NCBI RefSeq assembly: GCF_000426925.1
Contig: NZ_KE384663.1
Coordinates: 95,949 to 128,796, forward strand
Origin: Dolichospermum circinale AWQC310F
GTDB lineage: Bacteria; Cyanobacteriota; Cyanobacteriia; Cyanobacteriales; Nostocaceae
Direction: 5' to 3'
DNA length: 32,848 nucleotides
In this document: in pieces, positions 1 to 8,948 of the stretch
How the letters are laid out: the number at the start of each line of letters is the position of its first letter
Numbering within the stretch: position 1 is the first letter of the stretch
Program-made: the position numbers and the translations under genes
Notes under the pieces: model-generated
What the model was told of the DNA's origin: nothing
The model's input: the letters and a program-made list of their open reading frames with translations, nothing else
Databases searched by the model: none

Positions 1-3000
1 TACCGTTTGCTGCTGTTCCTGTTAAAGTCAGGTTTTCAACATTGGTTAGGGTAGCAATGGTGTAAGTAACACTAGATTGAATGGTATCTGTACCTGCGTT
101 AGCACTTTCGGTAATGGTGTCAGTGGTGCTATCAACAATGTAGATATCGTTGCCTAAACCACCAATTAAGGTATCTGTACCTGCGTTAGCACTTTCGGTA
201 ATGGTGTCAGTGGTGCTATCAACAATGTAGATATCGTTGCCTAAACCACCAATTAAGGTATCTGTACCTGCACCACCGTCAAGGGTATCATTCCCTTCAC
301 CACCATCAAGGGTATCATTACCTGCCAAGCCGAAAATCTGATCATTTCCAGCATATCCATACAGAAGATCATTTCCAGTAGCACCGTATAGAGTGTCATT
401 TCCGGCAGTACCCTCAAGAGATGGGTCAAAGAACAACGAATAACCAACCGCTGCTTGACCACTTGGTTGACTGATTTTTAGCTGATAGTTTTGCCCTTCT
501 TCAGCAGAATACTGGATTTTTAGTTCACCTGTACCACTTTGAGAGGCGATTGCTGTTGAATTTCCCACCCGGAAAAGCTCGGCTGTGACAGTTGAACTAC
601 CAGCAATGCTAACAATAACTTGTCCAGGTTTTGCAGTGAGACTTCTGGCACTAGCAAAATTAAAGAAATCTGGGTTTGTGGCATCAATCCTCAGTCCAGG
701 GACCTGTAAATCACTTAAAATCACTCCCAAATCTTCCGACTTACCAGAGCGATTATTAGCCCCCACCCAGTCATTGCCATTAGTAACTGTTCCCGGTGCG
801 TCTATACTCAAAGAGTAATCAGGGACAACTGTTGTGCCATTGCCTGTAACTTTAATTAAGTATTCTCCAGCAGCCAACCCTGTTAAAGAGACAATTTCTT
901 GTCCCGAACCGGTATTAGAGGTAAGTTGCTGTTGTTGACCATTGGCATTAGTGTAACGGAGTAACAGAGATAGACTTTGTCCATTTATTGTACTATAGTT
1001 GACTTTAACGCGATCGCCAGTTGCTCCAGTTTGGTTAATAGTAAAACGGAACCAGTCTTGATCAGCAGCTTGATGAATATTCAAACGATTAAAAGTATTA
1101 CCGTCACCAATCAAGGTCTGTAAATTATAAGCGGTGGCTGCTAAATCATTCGACTCTGACCAGTCTAAAGACCAGTCTGGAGAAGAACTACTACGGCCAC
1201 TAGTCCGGGTGGTAAAGCTTTGGAGGTAATCTTTCCAACCAGTAGCCGTAAAGAAAGACTGATAACCGTTTAGATAACTACTGTCGAGGCTTGAGCCAGG
1301 TGCAGGAAGATAAATTGACAGTCCTTGGGTATTGAACTGATCAGTTGTATCAGCAATCACTAAATTATTCAATGCGGTGATTACCAGTTGGGCATTAGTG
1401 CGAATAACTTGGGTAATACCACTATTATTAGCGATCGCTCCCATATACTGCCCTAAATCCCGGAAATCTTCATCAGCAAACCCGTGAGCAGAATTACGGG
1501 CTGCTTGCAACTTAGTCCAATCACTAGCTGTGGCACTAGTGCTGACACTGGTTGTAAAGTTCCTTAGTGCCGTTGTGAAAGCATTAAATTGAGTTGTGTC
1601 AGTAGCTGAAAGCGTATCCCATCCACCTCCACTTCCCTGATATTGATTTTGAAAACTCGTAACCAGTCCCGAAGCCAGAGATTGAGCAGTGACTTGACTG
1701 GGATTAGTCAATAAAGCATTAAAAGCAGTAGTGTAATCATAGCCATCTCCACCCACAACTTCCTCAGAAGCAACAAAGACCCTAGCGAAATCCTTCAAAG
1801 CGAAGCCAACTTCCGCCATCGCCATCAAACAAGCATCAAAAGCCAGCACACTAATATTAATACCCGCTGACTTGAGAGTATTCAAAGCTGTAGCTAACTC
1901 ATTAGTAGTCAGGTTATCACTAGTCGTACCATCAGAGTCATCATAGTTAAAACCATAGACCCCACCACCATGGTCCCACATCACCAAAGCGTAATTATTA
2001 GCAGGAGCGTTAGTTGTTGCCCATTGTACAAAATTGACTAAAGTATTTGGATTACCCGTATTTTGTTCACCAATGCGCTCAAAAGGAGTAACAACCGTAT
2101 TTGTGTTAGTATCCGGTCGAATAATCGCCCGACCCGTATCACCCCAAGCCGCACTTCCACCAGTAGCATAAGTTGTTCTTTGAGAACTTTGATCCCAAAG
2201 AGCCGCAAAATTAACGGTACTAGGTAAACGAGAAGCAGCCACCTCCATTTCGTTAATATCTTGAAAGGCAAAGTAGTCTAGATTACTTGCCGTTATGTAG
2301 GCCATTACCGTCCAATCATTGCGGTTATTGGGTTGGTTGCCTTGGGTTGGGGCATCAATATTCAGTTGATAGGAATTGGTGGCAGTACCATTACCATAGA
2401 CATGGGCATAGTAAGTACCCGCAGCTAGTCCATTCAGGGAAAGGCTTTCATTATTGGTAGTCCCTACAGAACTGCTAACCAGGACTTGACTACCGTTTTG
2501 TTCTCGATACAGTTTTAGCTGTAAGTCACCAAGGCTATTCTCAAATTGCAGACTCAGGGAATTAGAGTTTGTGCCTATTGCCGTTGTGGTAAATTTGAAA
2601 TAATCTACATCGTTGCTATGGATGGTAGCAGCAATATTAGTAACTCCATCTACCAAGTTTAAATTAGTTGCCGTGGCAAAACTATTATTGGGTTCGAGGT
2701 TATCAGGAGCAACGGAGGTGTCCGGGGCAATTACAGAAAGATTGTATTGGGGGTTGAGCGCACCATTGTAACCATAAACCTTGACTGTGTAGGTTCCAGC
2801 AGCTAAACCATTGAGACTAATTTCTTCAAAGTCTCCTGTACTATCAGACTTGCCAATTTCTTGACCGCTTTGATTGTACAGAACCAGGTCTATATCACCC
2901 TGGTCGTGGCTAAAATCAATGCGAACTTTGTTGGCTGCTTGTCCTGTCCGTAATGTTGTAAATTTAAACCAATCCTGATCTGTGTCTGTATGGATAGACA

Positions 3001-6000
3001 AGTTATTGAGAGTACGAGTACCATCCACAGTTCGTAAATCGTAAGCTGTGCTACTGGTGTTATTCGCTTCTGCAAAGTCCCCTTGATTGATTGTAGCAGT
3101 ATTCAGTGTGAGGGCATAAAGGGGATTAGTGGCGCCATCGACTCCACTAATGCGAACATAATAACTGCCCGCTGTTAAACCTGCTAAACTAATTTGCTCA
3201 TTATCACCACTATTATTAGAACTATTCACTAAATAGCTTTGATATTGACTAGCAGGGGTATTAGTCGCAAAAGCCTCAAACAGTTCTAATTGTAAATCCC
3301 CTAGATTGTTGTCAAAGCTAATAGCAACAAATTGATCCTCTTGTCCGCTACTGCTAAGTTCAAACTTAAACCAGTCTGTATCAGTAGATGTGTGAATAGA
3401 CAGATTTTCTAGTGGGTTATCGATCCGGTTGTTAGTTACAGTTCGAACAGGAGAACTACTTCCAACAGCGGGATTATAACCATTGCTATAAGGATTGTCA
3501 CGACCTGTGTAAACATTGCCGTTTGGGGAGTTGGAACTAACAACGCCGTTATTACCAGCATTTCTCCTTACCCTATTCCGTAAATTGTATGCTGCTGCTG
3601 GGGAATCATTAGGCTCTAAAGCATCTGCTCGTAAAGCAGCAGGACCATCAACCACTAAACTATAATTAGGATTGGTTGCTCCACCAACTCCCGACACTTT
3701 AACGTAATAAGTTCCTATTCCCTTACCCGCTAAAGAAATTTCTTCAAAATTACAACTCGTGTTAGCATTATAAGGCTGACCATTCGGACCGATCAATTGT
3801 AAGGCCAGATTGCCTACAGCGTTTTCAAAATTAATTCGTACCGATTGACCCAGGACAGGAGCAGTTGTTAAATTGAACTTAAACCAATCTACATCTGTAC
3901 TAGTATGAATGGATAGATCCTCTTGAGTAACTATACCATCAATGGTCCTTAAATCATAAGCAGTTGCTTGGGTATTATTGGGTGTGTTTGTATCAATAAC
4001 ATCAGCAACGGCGGTTTCTGGAGCATCAATAATTAAGCGATAACTGGGATTAACAGTTGCACTAGTTGCCCCAAATACCTTGACATAGTAAGTTCCCTGG
4101 GCTAGGTTTTCTAGGGAAACTTGCTCACGGTTGGCATTAGAGTTTGATGTATATTGTTGACCATTGGCACCAATAACCAATAAACTTAAATCACCCAAAC
4201 TATTGTCAAATTCAACAGTAACTGCATCCCCAGCTTTACCCTGACCAATAGTAGTGAACTTAAACCAGTCCTGATCTCCGGCTACATGAATTGAGTAATT
4301 TTCAGCAATGAATTGTCCCTGTATTTCCCGCAAATCATAAGCAGTGGCTTGAGTATTATTAGCTTCTGTTGCATCACCCGCTGGTTCATTACTATCAGGT
4401 GCGGCGATTGTTAAATTGTATGTTGGGTTAGTCGCACCGTTGTAACCAAATATCTTGAGCAAATATGTCCCGACCGCTAAACCGTTGAGTTCAACCAATT
4501 CATAATCGTTAACTGAGTCAGAATTACGCAACCGGGTTGTTCCCGTTGCGTCATATAATTCCAAGTCAAGATCCCCTAAGTCATGACTAAAAATAATTCC
4601 CACATTATTTTCTGCCGTACCAGCACGGGTAATCGTAAACTTGAACCAATCCTGATCACCTGTGGTAATTGATAGAGGTTGAGAATTAATATCAGAAGAT
4701 AGCCACAAACCGTTAATAGTTCGCAAATCTTTGGCCGTTGCAGCGGTATTATTCGTTTCTGCCCAATCTCCCGTCACCCCTTGAGGTGGGTTGATAAATA
4801 GACTATAATCAGCATTAACAGCGCCATTATAACCATACACTTGCAGATAATAACTGCCAGCAGTTAGTCCCTTCAGGGAAATTGTTTCTTGATTATCTAC
4901 CCCTGTAGAACTATTGAGGAAATTGCCATTACTATCATACAGCCCAATATCCAGATCCCCTTGAATATGCGTGAAGTCAATGCCCACAGAATTGGTTTCG
5001 TTACCTGCGGTTGCTAGAGTAAATTTAAACCAGTCAACATCACTGGTAGTATGAATTGAGAGATTACCACGATTAAAAGCACTGGTTAGGGTTCCTAAAT
5101 CTGTTGCTTGTGCTTGGGTATTATTAGATTCTGCACTGTCTCCAGAGGGGTTTAACGCAGTCCAAGGTGCGTTAACAAAAAGAGAGTATTCCGGGTTTGT
5201 AGCATTGTTATAGCCAAAAACTCGCAGATAATAGTCCCCAGCCACTAAACCATCAAGACTAATTTCTTCGCTGTTGCTGACACCATTAGAGTAGTCTAGT
5301 TGAGTTCCCGTAGCGTTATATAGTTCAAAATCTATATCACCCTGATTATGCTCAAACTCAATTTTGGCATAGTGAGTATAATCTCCCGCACCGGCAATCG
5401 TGAATTTATACCAGTCTTCGTCTCCAGTTGTATAAATAGATAAAGGACGAGCGGGATTATCTAATGCTAATATCTGTTCTCCAGCCTGTAATAGCGCATT
5501 CAAGTTCGTAGCGGTTGCACGGGTATTATTTGGCTCAAAGGTATCAATAATTGTGGCGGGAGGAGCATTGATAGTTAAAGTATAATCTGGATTAACAGCA
5601 CTATTGTAACCATAGATTTTAACCCTGTAAGTACCAGCAGCCAAACCATCGAGACTGATTTCTTCAGCATTATTAATGCCTGTCGAACTACCTACTTCAT
5701 TGCCATTGAGGTCATAAAGTTTGAGGTCTACATCCCCTAGAGAATGAGTAAATTCAATCCGCACATAATCACTTTCCGTTCCTGCATTAGCTATGGTGAA
5801 TTGAAACCAATCTTGATCACTGGAAGTATGAATAGAAAGATTGTCAATTACCCTTAACCCGGTGATTTGTCCTAAATTAGTGGCTGTAGTATTGCTATTA
5901 TTTACTTCGTAAGCATCCCCACCAGGAGCATTGATAGTTAAGGAATAGTTGGGATTAGTTGCATTATTGTAACCATAGACCTGAACAAAATAGTCACCAG

Positions 6001-6679
6001 CAGCAAGTCCCTGTAAACTAATTTCTTCCTCATCTCCAACCCCGGTTGAACTAGCTACCTCAACATTGCTGGCATTATAGAGTTTGACATCTACATCACC
6101 AAGGCTATGAGTAAAAGCTATTTTCAGGAAATTTCCCTCACTACCTGTAGTCCCTAACCGGAATTTAAACCAGTCTTGATCACCAGAAGTTATTGAAAGG
6201 TTTTCCCACTCACGAATACCGCTAATTAAACCAAAGTCTTTAGCGGTTAGTTGAGTGTTATTCGGTTCAAATTGATCGCCTGTAATTGTTGCTGTTGGTA
6301 GACTCGTTTGTAAACTATAGGTATTGGTTGCGCCATTATAACCATAAACCTGAACGAAGTAATTACCCGCAGCCAGTCCAGCTAAAGAAATTAACTCTTC
6401 ATTACCTGTACCTGTTGAGCCGGTAATGTAAGTTCCATCTGCTTGATAGAGTTTTAGGTCTATGTCTCCTGAACTGCCAGGAAAGTTAATTTTGACGTAG
6501 TTGCTGCTCGTTCCGGTGGCCAGCAAAGTAATCTTAAACCAATCTTCATCGGTGCTACTGTTAATGGTGAGATTACTCCAAGATTGACTTACAGAGCCTA
6601 GTGAAGCAGCGGCGCTTTGAGTGTTATTCGGCTCAAATTGATCGACTAATAGTCTGAAGTTATACAAAGTATTGCTCAT
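1..6679 (-). CDS. Giant secreted PPC-repeat / clostripain-like (C11) protease / RTX protein, C-terminus off the window
   Basis: The frame starting with ATG at 6679 appears open to the left edge (at least 2226 codons); I checked the frame at every repeat rather than every codon. Eleven PPC-type modules (pre-peptidase C-terminal fold) come first, each with an EPNN/DQFEPNN-like start, a DWFKF core and a GLAAGxYxVxVYGYN end. Core Trp codons lie at 6541, 6172, 5809, 5413, 5032, 4648, 4267, 3886, 3373 and 2971, with Tyr at 2602. A clostripain-family (C11, clan CD) peptidase follows, about residues 1465-1800: [13 protein letters not shown], the WDHGGG motif with His1570, and FDACLMA with Cys1617, the family's His/Cys dyad. 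Two further PPC-like modules (Trp codon 1054, then a degenerate one) precede RTX nonapeptides of the GGxGND type below about 440. The N-terminus has no signal peptide, so RTX-dependent type I export is the likely route (inference). Substrate unknown. No convincing Shine-Dalgarno precedes the ATG. Confidence 0.93.
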   Translation of the reverse strand, partial: MSNTLYNFRLLVDQFEPNNTQSAAASLGSVSQSWSNLTINSSTDEDWFKITLLATGTSSNYVKINFPGSSGDIDLKLYQADGTYITGSTGTGNEELISLAGLAAGNYFVQVYGYNGATNTYSLQTSLPTATITGDQFEPNNTQLTAKDFGLISGIREWENLSITSGDQDWFKFRLGTTGSEGNFLKIAFTHSLGDVDVKLYNASNVEVASSTGVGDEEEISLQGLAAGDYFVQVYGYNNATNPNYSLTINAPGGDAYEVNNSNTTATNLGQITGLRVIDNLSIHTSSDQDWFQFTIANAGTESDYVRIEFTHSLGDVDLKLYDLNGNEVGSSTGINNAEEISLDGLAAGTYRVKIYGYNSAVNPDYTLTINAPPATIIDTFEPNNTRATATNLNALLQAGEQILALDNPARPLSIYTTGDEDWYKFTIAGAGDYTHYAKIEFEHNQGDIDFELYNATGTQLDYSNGVSNSEEISLDGLVAGDYYLRVFGYNNATNPEYSLFVNAPWTALNPSGDSAESNNTQAQATDLGTLTSAFNRGNLSIHTTSDVDWFKFTLATAGNETNSVGIDFTHIQGDLDIGLYDSNGNFLNSSTGVDNQETISLKGLTAGSYYLQVYGYNGAVNADYSLFINPPQGVTGDWAETNNTAATAKDLRTINGLWLSSDINSQPLSITTGDQDWFKFTITRAGTAENNVGIIFSHDLGDLDLELYDATGTTRLRNSDSVNDYELVELNGLAVGTYLLKIFGYNGATNPTYNLTIAAPDSNEPAGDATEANNTQATAYDLREIQGQFIAENYSIHVAGDQDWFKFTTIGQGKAGDAVTVEFDNSLGDLSLLVIGANGQQYTSNSNANREQVSLENLAQGTYYVKVFGATSATVNPSYRLIIDAPETAVADVIDTNTPNNTQATAYDLRTIDGIVTQEDLSIHTSTDVDWFKFNLTTAPVLGQSVRINFENAVGNLALQLIGPNGQPYNANTSCNFEEISLAGKGIGTYYVKVSGVGGATNPNYSLVVDGPAALRADALEPNDSPAAAYNLRNRVRRNAGNNGVVSSNSPNGNVYTGRDNPYSNGYNPAVGSSSPVRTVTNNRIDNPLENLSIHTSTDTDWFKFELSSSGQEDQFVAISFDNNLGDLQLELFEAFATNTPASQYQSYLVNSSNNSGDNEQISLAGLTAGSYYVRISGVDGATNPLYALTLNTATINQGDFAEANNTSSTAYDLRTVDGTRTLNNLSIHTDTDQDWFKFTTLRTGQAANKVRIDFSHDQGDIDLVLYNQSGQEIGKSDSTGDFEEISLNGLAAGTYTVKVYGYNGALNPQYNLSVIAPDTSVAPDNLEPNNSFATATNLNLVDGVTNIAATIHSNDVDYFKFTTTAIGTNSNSLSLQFENSLGDLQLKLYREQNGSQVLVSSSVGTTNNESLSLNGLAAGTYYAHVYGNGTATNSYQLNIDAPTQGNQPNNRNDWTVMAYITASNLDYFAFQDINEMEVAASRLPSTVNFAALWDQSSQRTTYATGGSAAWGDTGRAIIRPDTNTNTVVTPFERIGEQNTGNPNTLVNFVQWATTNAPANNYALVMWDHGGGVYGFNYDDSDGTTSDNLTTNELATALNTLKSAGINISVLAFDACLMAMAEVGFALKDFARVFVASEEVVGGDGYDYTTAFNALLTNPSQVTAQSLASGLVTSFQNQYQGSGGGWDTLSATDTTQFNAFTTALRNFTTSVSTSATASDWTKLQAARNSAHGFADEDFRDLGQYMGAIANNSGITQVIRTNAQLVITALNNLVIADTTDQFNTQGLSIYLPAPGSSLDSSYLNGYQSFFTATGWKDYLQSFTTRTSGRSSSSPDWSLDWSESNDLAATAYNLQTLIGDGNTFNRLNIHQAADQDWFRFTINQTGATGDRVKVNYSTINGQSLSLLLRYTNANGQQQQLTSNTGSGQEIVSLTGLAAGEYLIKVTGNGTTVVPDYSLSIDAPGTVTNGNDWVGANNRSGKSEDLGVILSDLQVPGLRIDATNPDFFNFASARSLTAKPGQVIVSIAGSSTVTAELFRVGNSTAIASQSGTGELKIQYSAEEGQNYQLKISQPSGQAAVGYSLFFDPSLEGTAGNDTLYGATGNDLLYGYAGNDQIFGLAGNDTLDGGEGNDTLDGGAGTDTLIGGLGNDIYIVDSTTDTITESANAGTDTLIGGLGNDIYIVDSTTDTITESANAGTDTIQSSVTYTIATLTNVENLTLTGTAANG
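83..256 (-). repeat. Exact 87-bp in-frame tandem duplication in the RTX region
   Basis: Positions 83-169 and 170-256 are identical over 87 bp, and a third copy begins at 257 before diverging after about 15 bp. The period is 29 codons, so the frame is kept. Each unit encodes one [11 protein letters not shown] calcium-binding turn plus a [14 protein letters not shown] linker. Full identity at the DNA level suggests a recent duplication or ongoing homogenisation. Confidence 0.95.
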
Positions 6680-6780
6680 AAATCAGTTATTTTTGAGTAG
6701 GTAATTGTATTTACGTTTCTAGTTTAGATAATAACTGCTGATTTAATTTTCGTAAATATACAGAAGTGTTAATTTTTGTA

Positions 6781-6806
6781 TCAGAATTTTATTGCCAAAA
6801 TTCTGA
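6781..6806. repeat. 10-bp perfect inverted repeat between the small Cys-rich ORF and the giant protease gene
   Basis: TCAGAATTTT (6781-6790) is the exact reverse complement of AAAATTCTGA (6797-6806), with a 6-nt loop. It lies in the 217-nt gap downstream of the minus-strand small ORF and upstream of the protease start. It is AT-rich, and no clear U-tract is seen, so it is a weak terminator candidate and could equally be a regulatory palindrome. Confidence 0.5.
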
Positions 6807-6896
6807 ACTATTCTATTTTCCGGAGATATTAGGCACAATCGTATAGAGTGGGAAAACGGATAAAAAACAACCTATTGACGAGAAAACCAGAAGATA

Positions 6897-7082
6897 TTAC
6901 CCATCTTTGCTGTTTTCTGAAAATGGCAAATGGCACATTAGATCACACTCTATTAACCATTGAGCAGTACAACGAGGATAACTATTTGGATCACAAGTCC
7001 ACACTAGTTTTTGGTGACAGTTTTCACCCTTCTGATTAACTAAGTTTTCACTCTCCTGGTTATTGATATTAGTCGAGGACAT
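6897..7082 (-). CDS. Small cysteine-rich protein (61 aa), unknown function
   Basis: ATG at 7082 is preceded by AAGAGGAG with an 8-nt spacing after AGGAG, one of the best Shine-Dalgarno sequences in the window. A plausible minus-strand promoter (TTTACT, 18 nt, TATATA) lies upstream. The product has a Cys-free, Asn/Glu/Gln-rich N-terminal third (MSSTNINNQESENLVNQKGE) followed by a segment with five Cys (22, 30, 38, 46, 50) and three aromatic residues among them. There is no signal peptide or membrane span. The leader-then-Cys-rich layout resembles a precursor peptide of a ribosomally made product, but I recognise no family and no modifying enzyme is adjacent. The giant protease gene begins 217 nt downstream on the same strand, so cotranscription is possible. 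The overlapping plus-strand ORF lacks a ribosome binding site. Confidence 0.55.
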   Translation of the reverse strand: MSSTNINNQESENLVNQKGENCHQKLVWTCDPNSYPRCTAQWLIECDLMCHLPFSENSKDG

Positions 7083-7445
7083 AATTTAAACTCCTCTTAT
7101 TTCTTTTTTAATTGAATTTTAACTATTTTATATAGCAACTTATGGGGAAATTAGTAAATAATTCAGGTAGATATTGTAATATTTATTTACATCATATCCC
7201 ATTTTACACATATATGATTAAGCAGAAAACTAAAAGATGATTCTAGTCAACATTCGGTACTTGAAAAAATAGTATGAATAACAAGGAATTAAAAATATAG
7301 GTTTGAAAAATTAATTAAGCATTATAAGACATTATAAGATAAATTATGACCGTCAAAATTCCAGTTTTTCCTAATAAAAAATCTAGTTAAATAACAATGT
7401 TTAATTTTTATTTTTCAACTATTTAGAAAATAAAATACTACAGAA

Positions 7446-7526
7446 TAGACATCTCCAATAAAGATTGTAGAGACTTTTCATGGAAAGTCTCTACAAGGGT
7501 TATAAGTTTAATTTTGGAGATGTCTA
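7446..7526. mobile_element. MITE-like nested palindrome with TA ends
   Basis: Outer arms TAGACATCTCCAA (7446-7458) and TTGGAGATGTCTA (7514-7526) are exact reverse complements over 13 bp. Inside is a second perfect 13-bp hairpin: 7465-7477 pairs with 7484-7496 around a 6-nt loop. Each outer end sits at a TA dinucleotide, the target duplicated by IS630/Tc1-mariner transposases. The 81-bp size, terminal repeats and lack of coding capacity fit a MITE of that superfamily; the family assignment is inference. Confidence 0.6.
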
Positions 7527-7725
7527 ATAGACATCTAGATGAAAAGAATGTAGAGATATTTAATATTTTCAGAACTCGTCTTTTACTAAACTTTGAAACT
7601 TATTTAAGTTTAAGAAAAGTAGAGGGAAAATAAAAAAGAGAGATATTTCTCAATGATTAATCACCAATGATCAATGACTAATGACAAGATCACACCAGGA
7701 TTTAACGCAGGCACAATATTCTAGA

Positions 7726-7798
7726 TTGTAGTGAGAACTAAAGTTTCTCTATTTGAGAGATTACGGAAATAAGATCAGGGCTAAAGCTCTGACTACAA
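7726..7798. repeat. Imperfect inverted-end intergenic repeat (TTGTAGT ... ACTACAA)
   Basis: The element begins TTGTAGTGAG and ends CTGACTACAA, and the arms remain partly complementary further inwards. The right arm, 7777-7799, matches 15763-15785 over 23 bp with one mismatch (AGGGCTAAAGCYCTGACTAC and onward), so it belongs to a dispersed family represented at least twice here. Confidence 0.55.
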
Positions 7799-7820
7799 AC
7801 AAATGATATGATAATTTTTT

Positions 7821-7840
7821 GCGACACTTGCGTAAGTCCT
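7821..7840. repeat. Solo end of the AGGACTTACGCAA repeat family
   Basis: GCGACACTTGCGTAAGTCCT is, apart from its second position, the reverse complement of the left end of the element at 21163 (AGGACTTACGCAAGTGTC and onward). No partner end is visible nearby, so this is an orphan or decayed end, about 35 bp upstream of the serine hydrolase start. Confidence 0.55.
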
Positions 7841-7874
7841 ATACACTAGTAAAATATCAGGAAATTATTGACAA

Positions 7875-8813
7875 ATGGTTTTTTTTAATCAAGACAAACA
7901 AGTAGAAAATCTCGGTAATCAAATATTAGAAGCAACTTGGGCAAAATTTTCGACTTTAGCACCTAACCAAATTGCGCTGACTTGGGTTGTATATGATCCT
8001 CCTGCACCTGTTAATACAGGTGGTGCGCTGACTCCCAATGCTTTCTGGGAACACCCAGTCCGGGGATTTAGCTATCGTGGAGGAGAACGTATTTATCCTG
8101 CTAGTGTGGTAAAATTATTCTACCTGGTAGCGGTGCAAGAATGGCTAGAAAAAGGCATGAGTCAAACAACGGACGAACTGAACCGAGCTTTGACAGATAT
8201 GATAGTAGATTCTAGTAATGATGCTACTAGCTTAATTGTTGATATTCTCAGTGGTACTACTTCCGGTCCTGTGTTAACCCCTGGTCCTTTTGAAACCTGG
8301 AAATATCAGCGTCAGATTGTTAACCGCTATTATCAGTCCTTGGGTTGGGAGGAAATAAATGCAATTAATGTCTGTCAAAAAACCTGGGGTGATGGTCCCT
8401 ATGGACGGGAAAGGGCGTTTTATGGGGAAATGTTTGAAAACCGCAATATGCTAACAACGGATGCCACTGCTAGATTATTACATAGTATCGTGGGTGGGGT
8501 GGCAGTGTCTAGTGGGCGATCGCAAGGGATGATGAAGTTACTTAAACGCAGTCTTCATGCTGATGAATTACCCCAAAATGTTGAAGAAGATCAGGTTACA
8601 GGCTTCTTAGGCGGTGGATTACCGGAAAATGGTCAAATCTGGTCAAAAGCAGGTTGGACAAGCACTGTGCGTCACGATGCGGCTTATATTGAATTACCAA
8701 ATCAACGTCCTTATCTGTTAGTGGTATTTACGGAAGGGAAGGAACAAGGAAAAAGTCGGGAAATCTTGCCTTTTGTTTCTGGGAAAATTGCGGAAGCAGT
8801 TAGTAAATTATAA
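7875..8813 (+). CDS. Class A beta-lactamase-fold serine hydrolase
   Basis: The 312-residue product has the three motif sets of the serine beta-lactamase/DD-peptidase superfamily: SVVK (Ser77 and Lys80, nucleophile and general base), DSSNDAT (residues 112-118, the SxN motif) and SKAGW (Lys258-Ala-Gly, the KTG equivalent). This matches the beta-lactamase2-type family common in cyanobacteria. Whether it acts on beta-lactams, peptidoglycan peptides or esters cannot be read from sequence. No signal peptide or membrane segment is visible, which would make it cytoplasmic and argues against a classical periplasmic beta-lactamase. The start at 7875 has only a distant AGGA upstream and is followed by an eight-T run. 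It stands alone between a repeat-rich region and a TPR gene. Confidence 0.85.
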   Translation: MVFFNQDKQVENLGNQILEATWAKFSTLAPNQIALTWVVYDPPAPVNTGGALTPNAFWEHPVRGFSYRGGERIYPASVVKLFYLVAVQEWLEKGMSQTTDELNRALTDMIVDSSNDATSLIVDILSGTTSGPVLTPGPFETWKYQRQIVNRYYQSLGWEEINAINVCQKTWGDGPYGRERAFYGEMFENRNMLTTDATARLLHSIVGGVAVSSGRSQGMMKLLKRSLHADELPQNVEEDQVTGFLGGGLPENGQIWSKAGWTSTVRHDAAYIELPNQRPYLLVVFTEGKEQGKSREILPFVSGKIAEAVSKL

Positions 8814-8861
8814 CCAGGAATTAACTCTAGAACAACACAGATAAATTTTTTCATTGGTGGA

Positions 8862-8878
8862 TTAGGAAATGCTATAAT
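8862..8878 (+). promoter_or_regulatory. Extended -10 promoter candidate for the TPR gene
   Basis: TGCTATAAT (8870-8878) is an extended -10 hexamer ending about 70 nt upstream of the GTG start of the TPR gene. No good -35 hexamer is at the right distance, which is acceptable for an extended -10 promoter. Confidence 0.4.
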
Positions 8879-8948
8879 GATTCCTGAATGATTTTTAGTT
8901 GCTCCTAATTCCCCATACTTAAAGCTGCTACAGCTACAATTAGCTAAA

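Larger units (their letters stand above)
7083..7874. other. AT-rich intergenic region with small palindromic elements
   Basis: This 790-bp stretch has no credible ORF. It holds the nested palindrome at 7446-7526, the inverted-end element at 7726-7798 and a solo repeat end at 7821-7840, listed separately. The rest (about 7083-7440 and 7530-7720) is AT-rich sequence in which I see nothing further, apart from the promoter region of the minus-strand small ORF at its left end. Confidence 0.7.

Noticed and set aside
83-256. CRISPR-like tandem repeat
   Set aside because: The 87-bp units abut without spacers and encode RTX calcium-binding turns in frame; no cas genes are present.
585-818. Plus-strand and other short frames inside the giant protease gene
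   Set aside because: They are shadows of a repetitive minus-strand coding region that is open throughout. None has a ribosome site or family similarity.
6848-7039. Plus-strand 63-codon frame beginning with GTG
   Set aside because: It lies antisense to the small Cys-rich ORF, has no ribosome binding site and starts with GTG in a non-coding-looking context. The minus-strand frame has a strong Shine-Dalgarno, so only that one is kept.
7875-8813. Antibiotic-resistance beta-lactamase
   Set aside because: The SxxK, SxN and KxG motifs fit the superfamily, but there is no visible export signal and the KTG Thr is Ala. Resistance activity should not be claimed.
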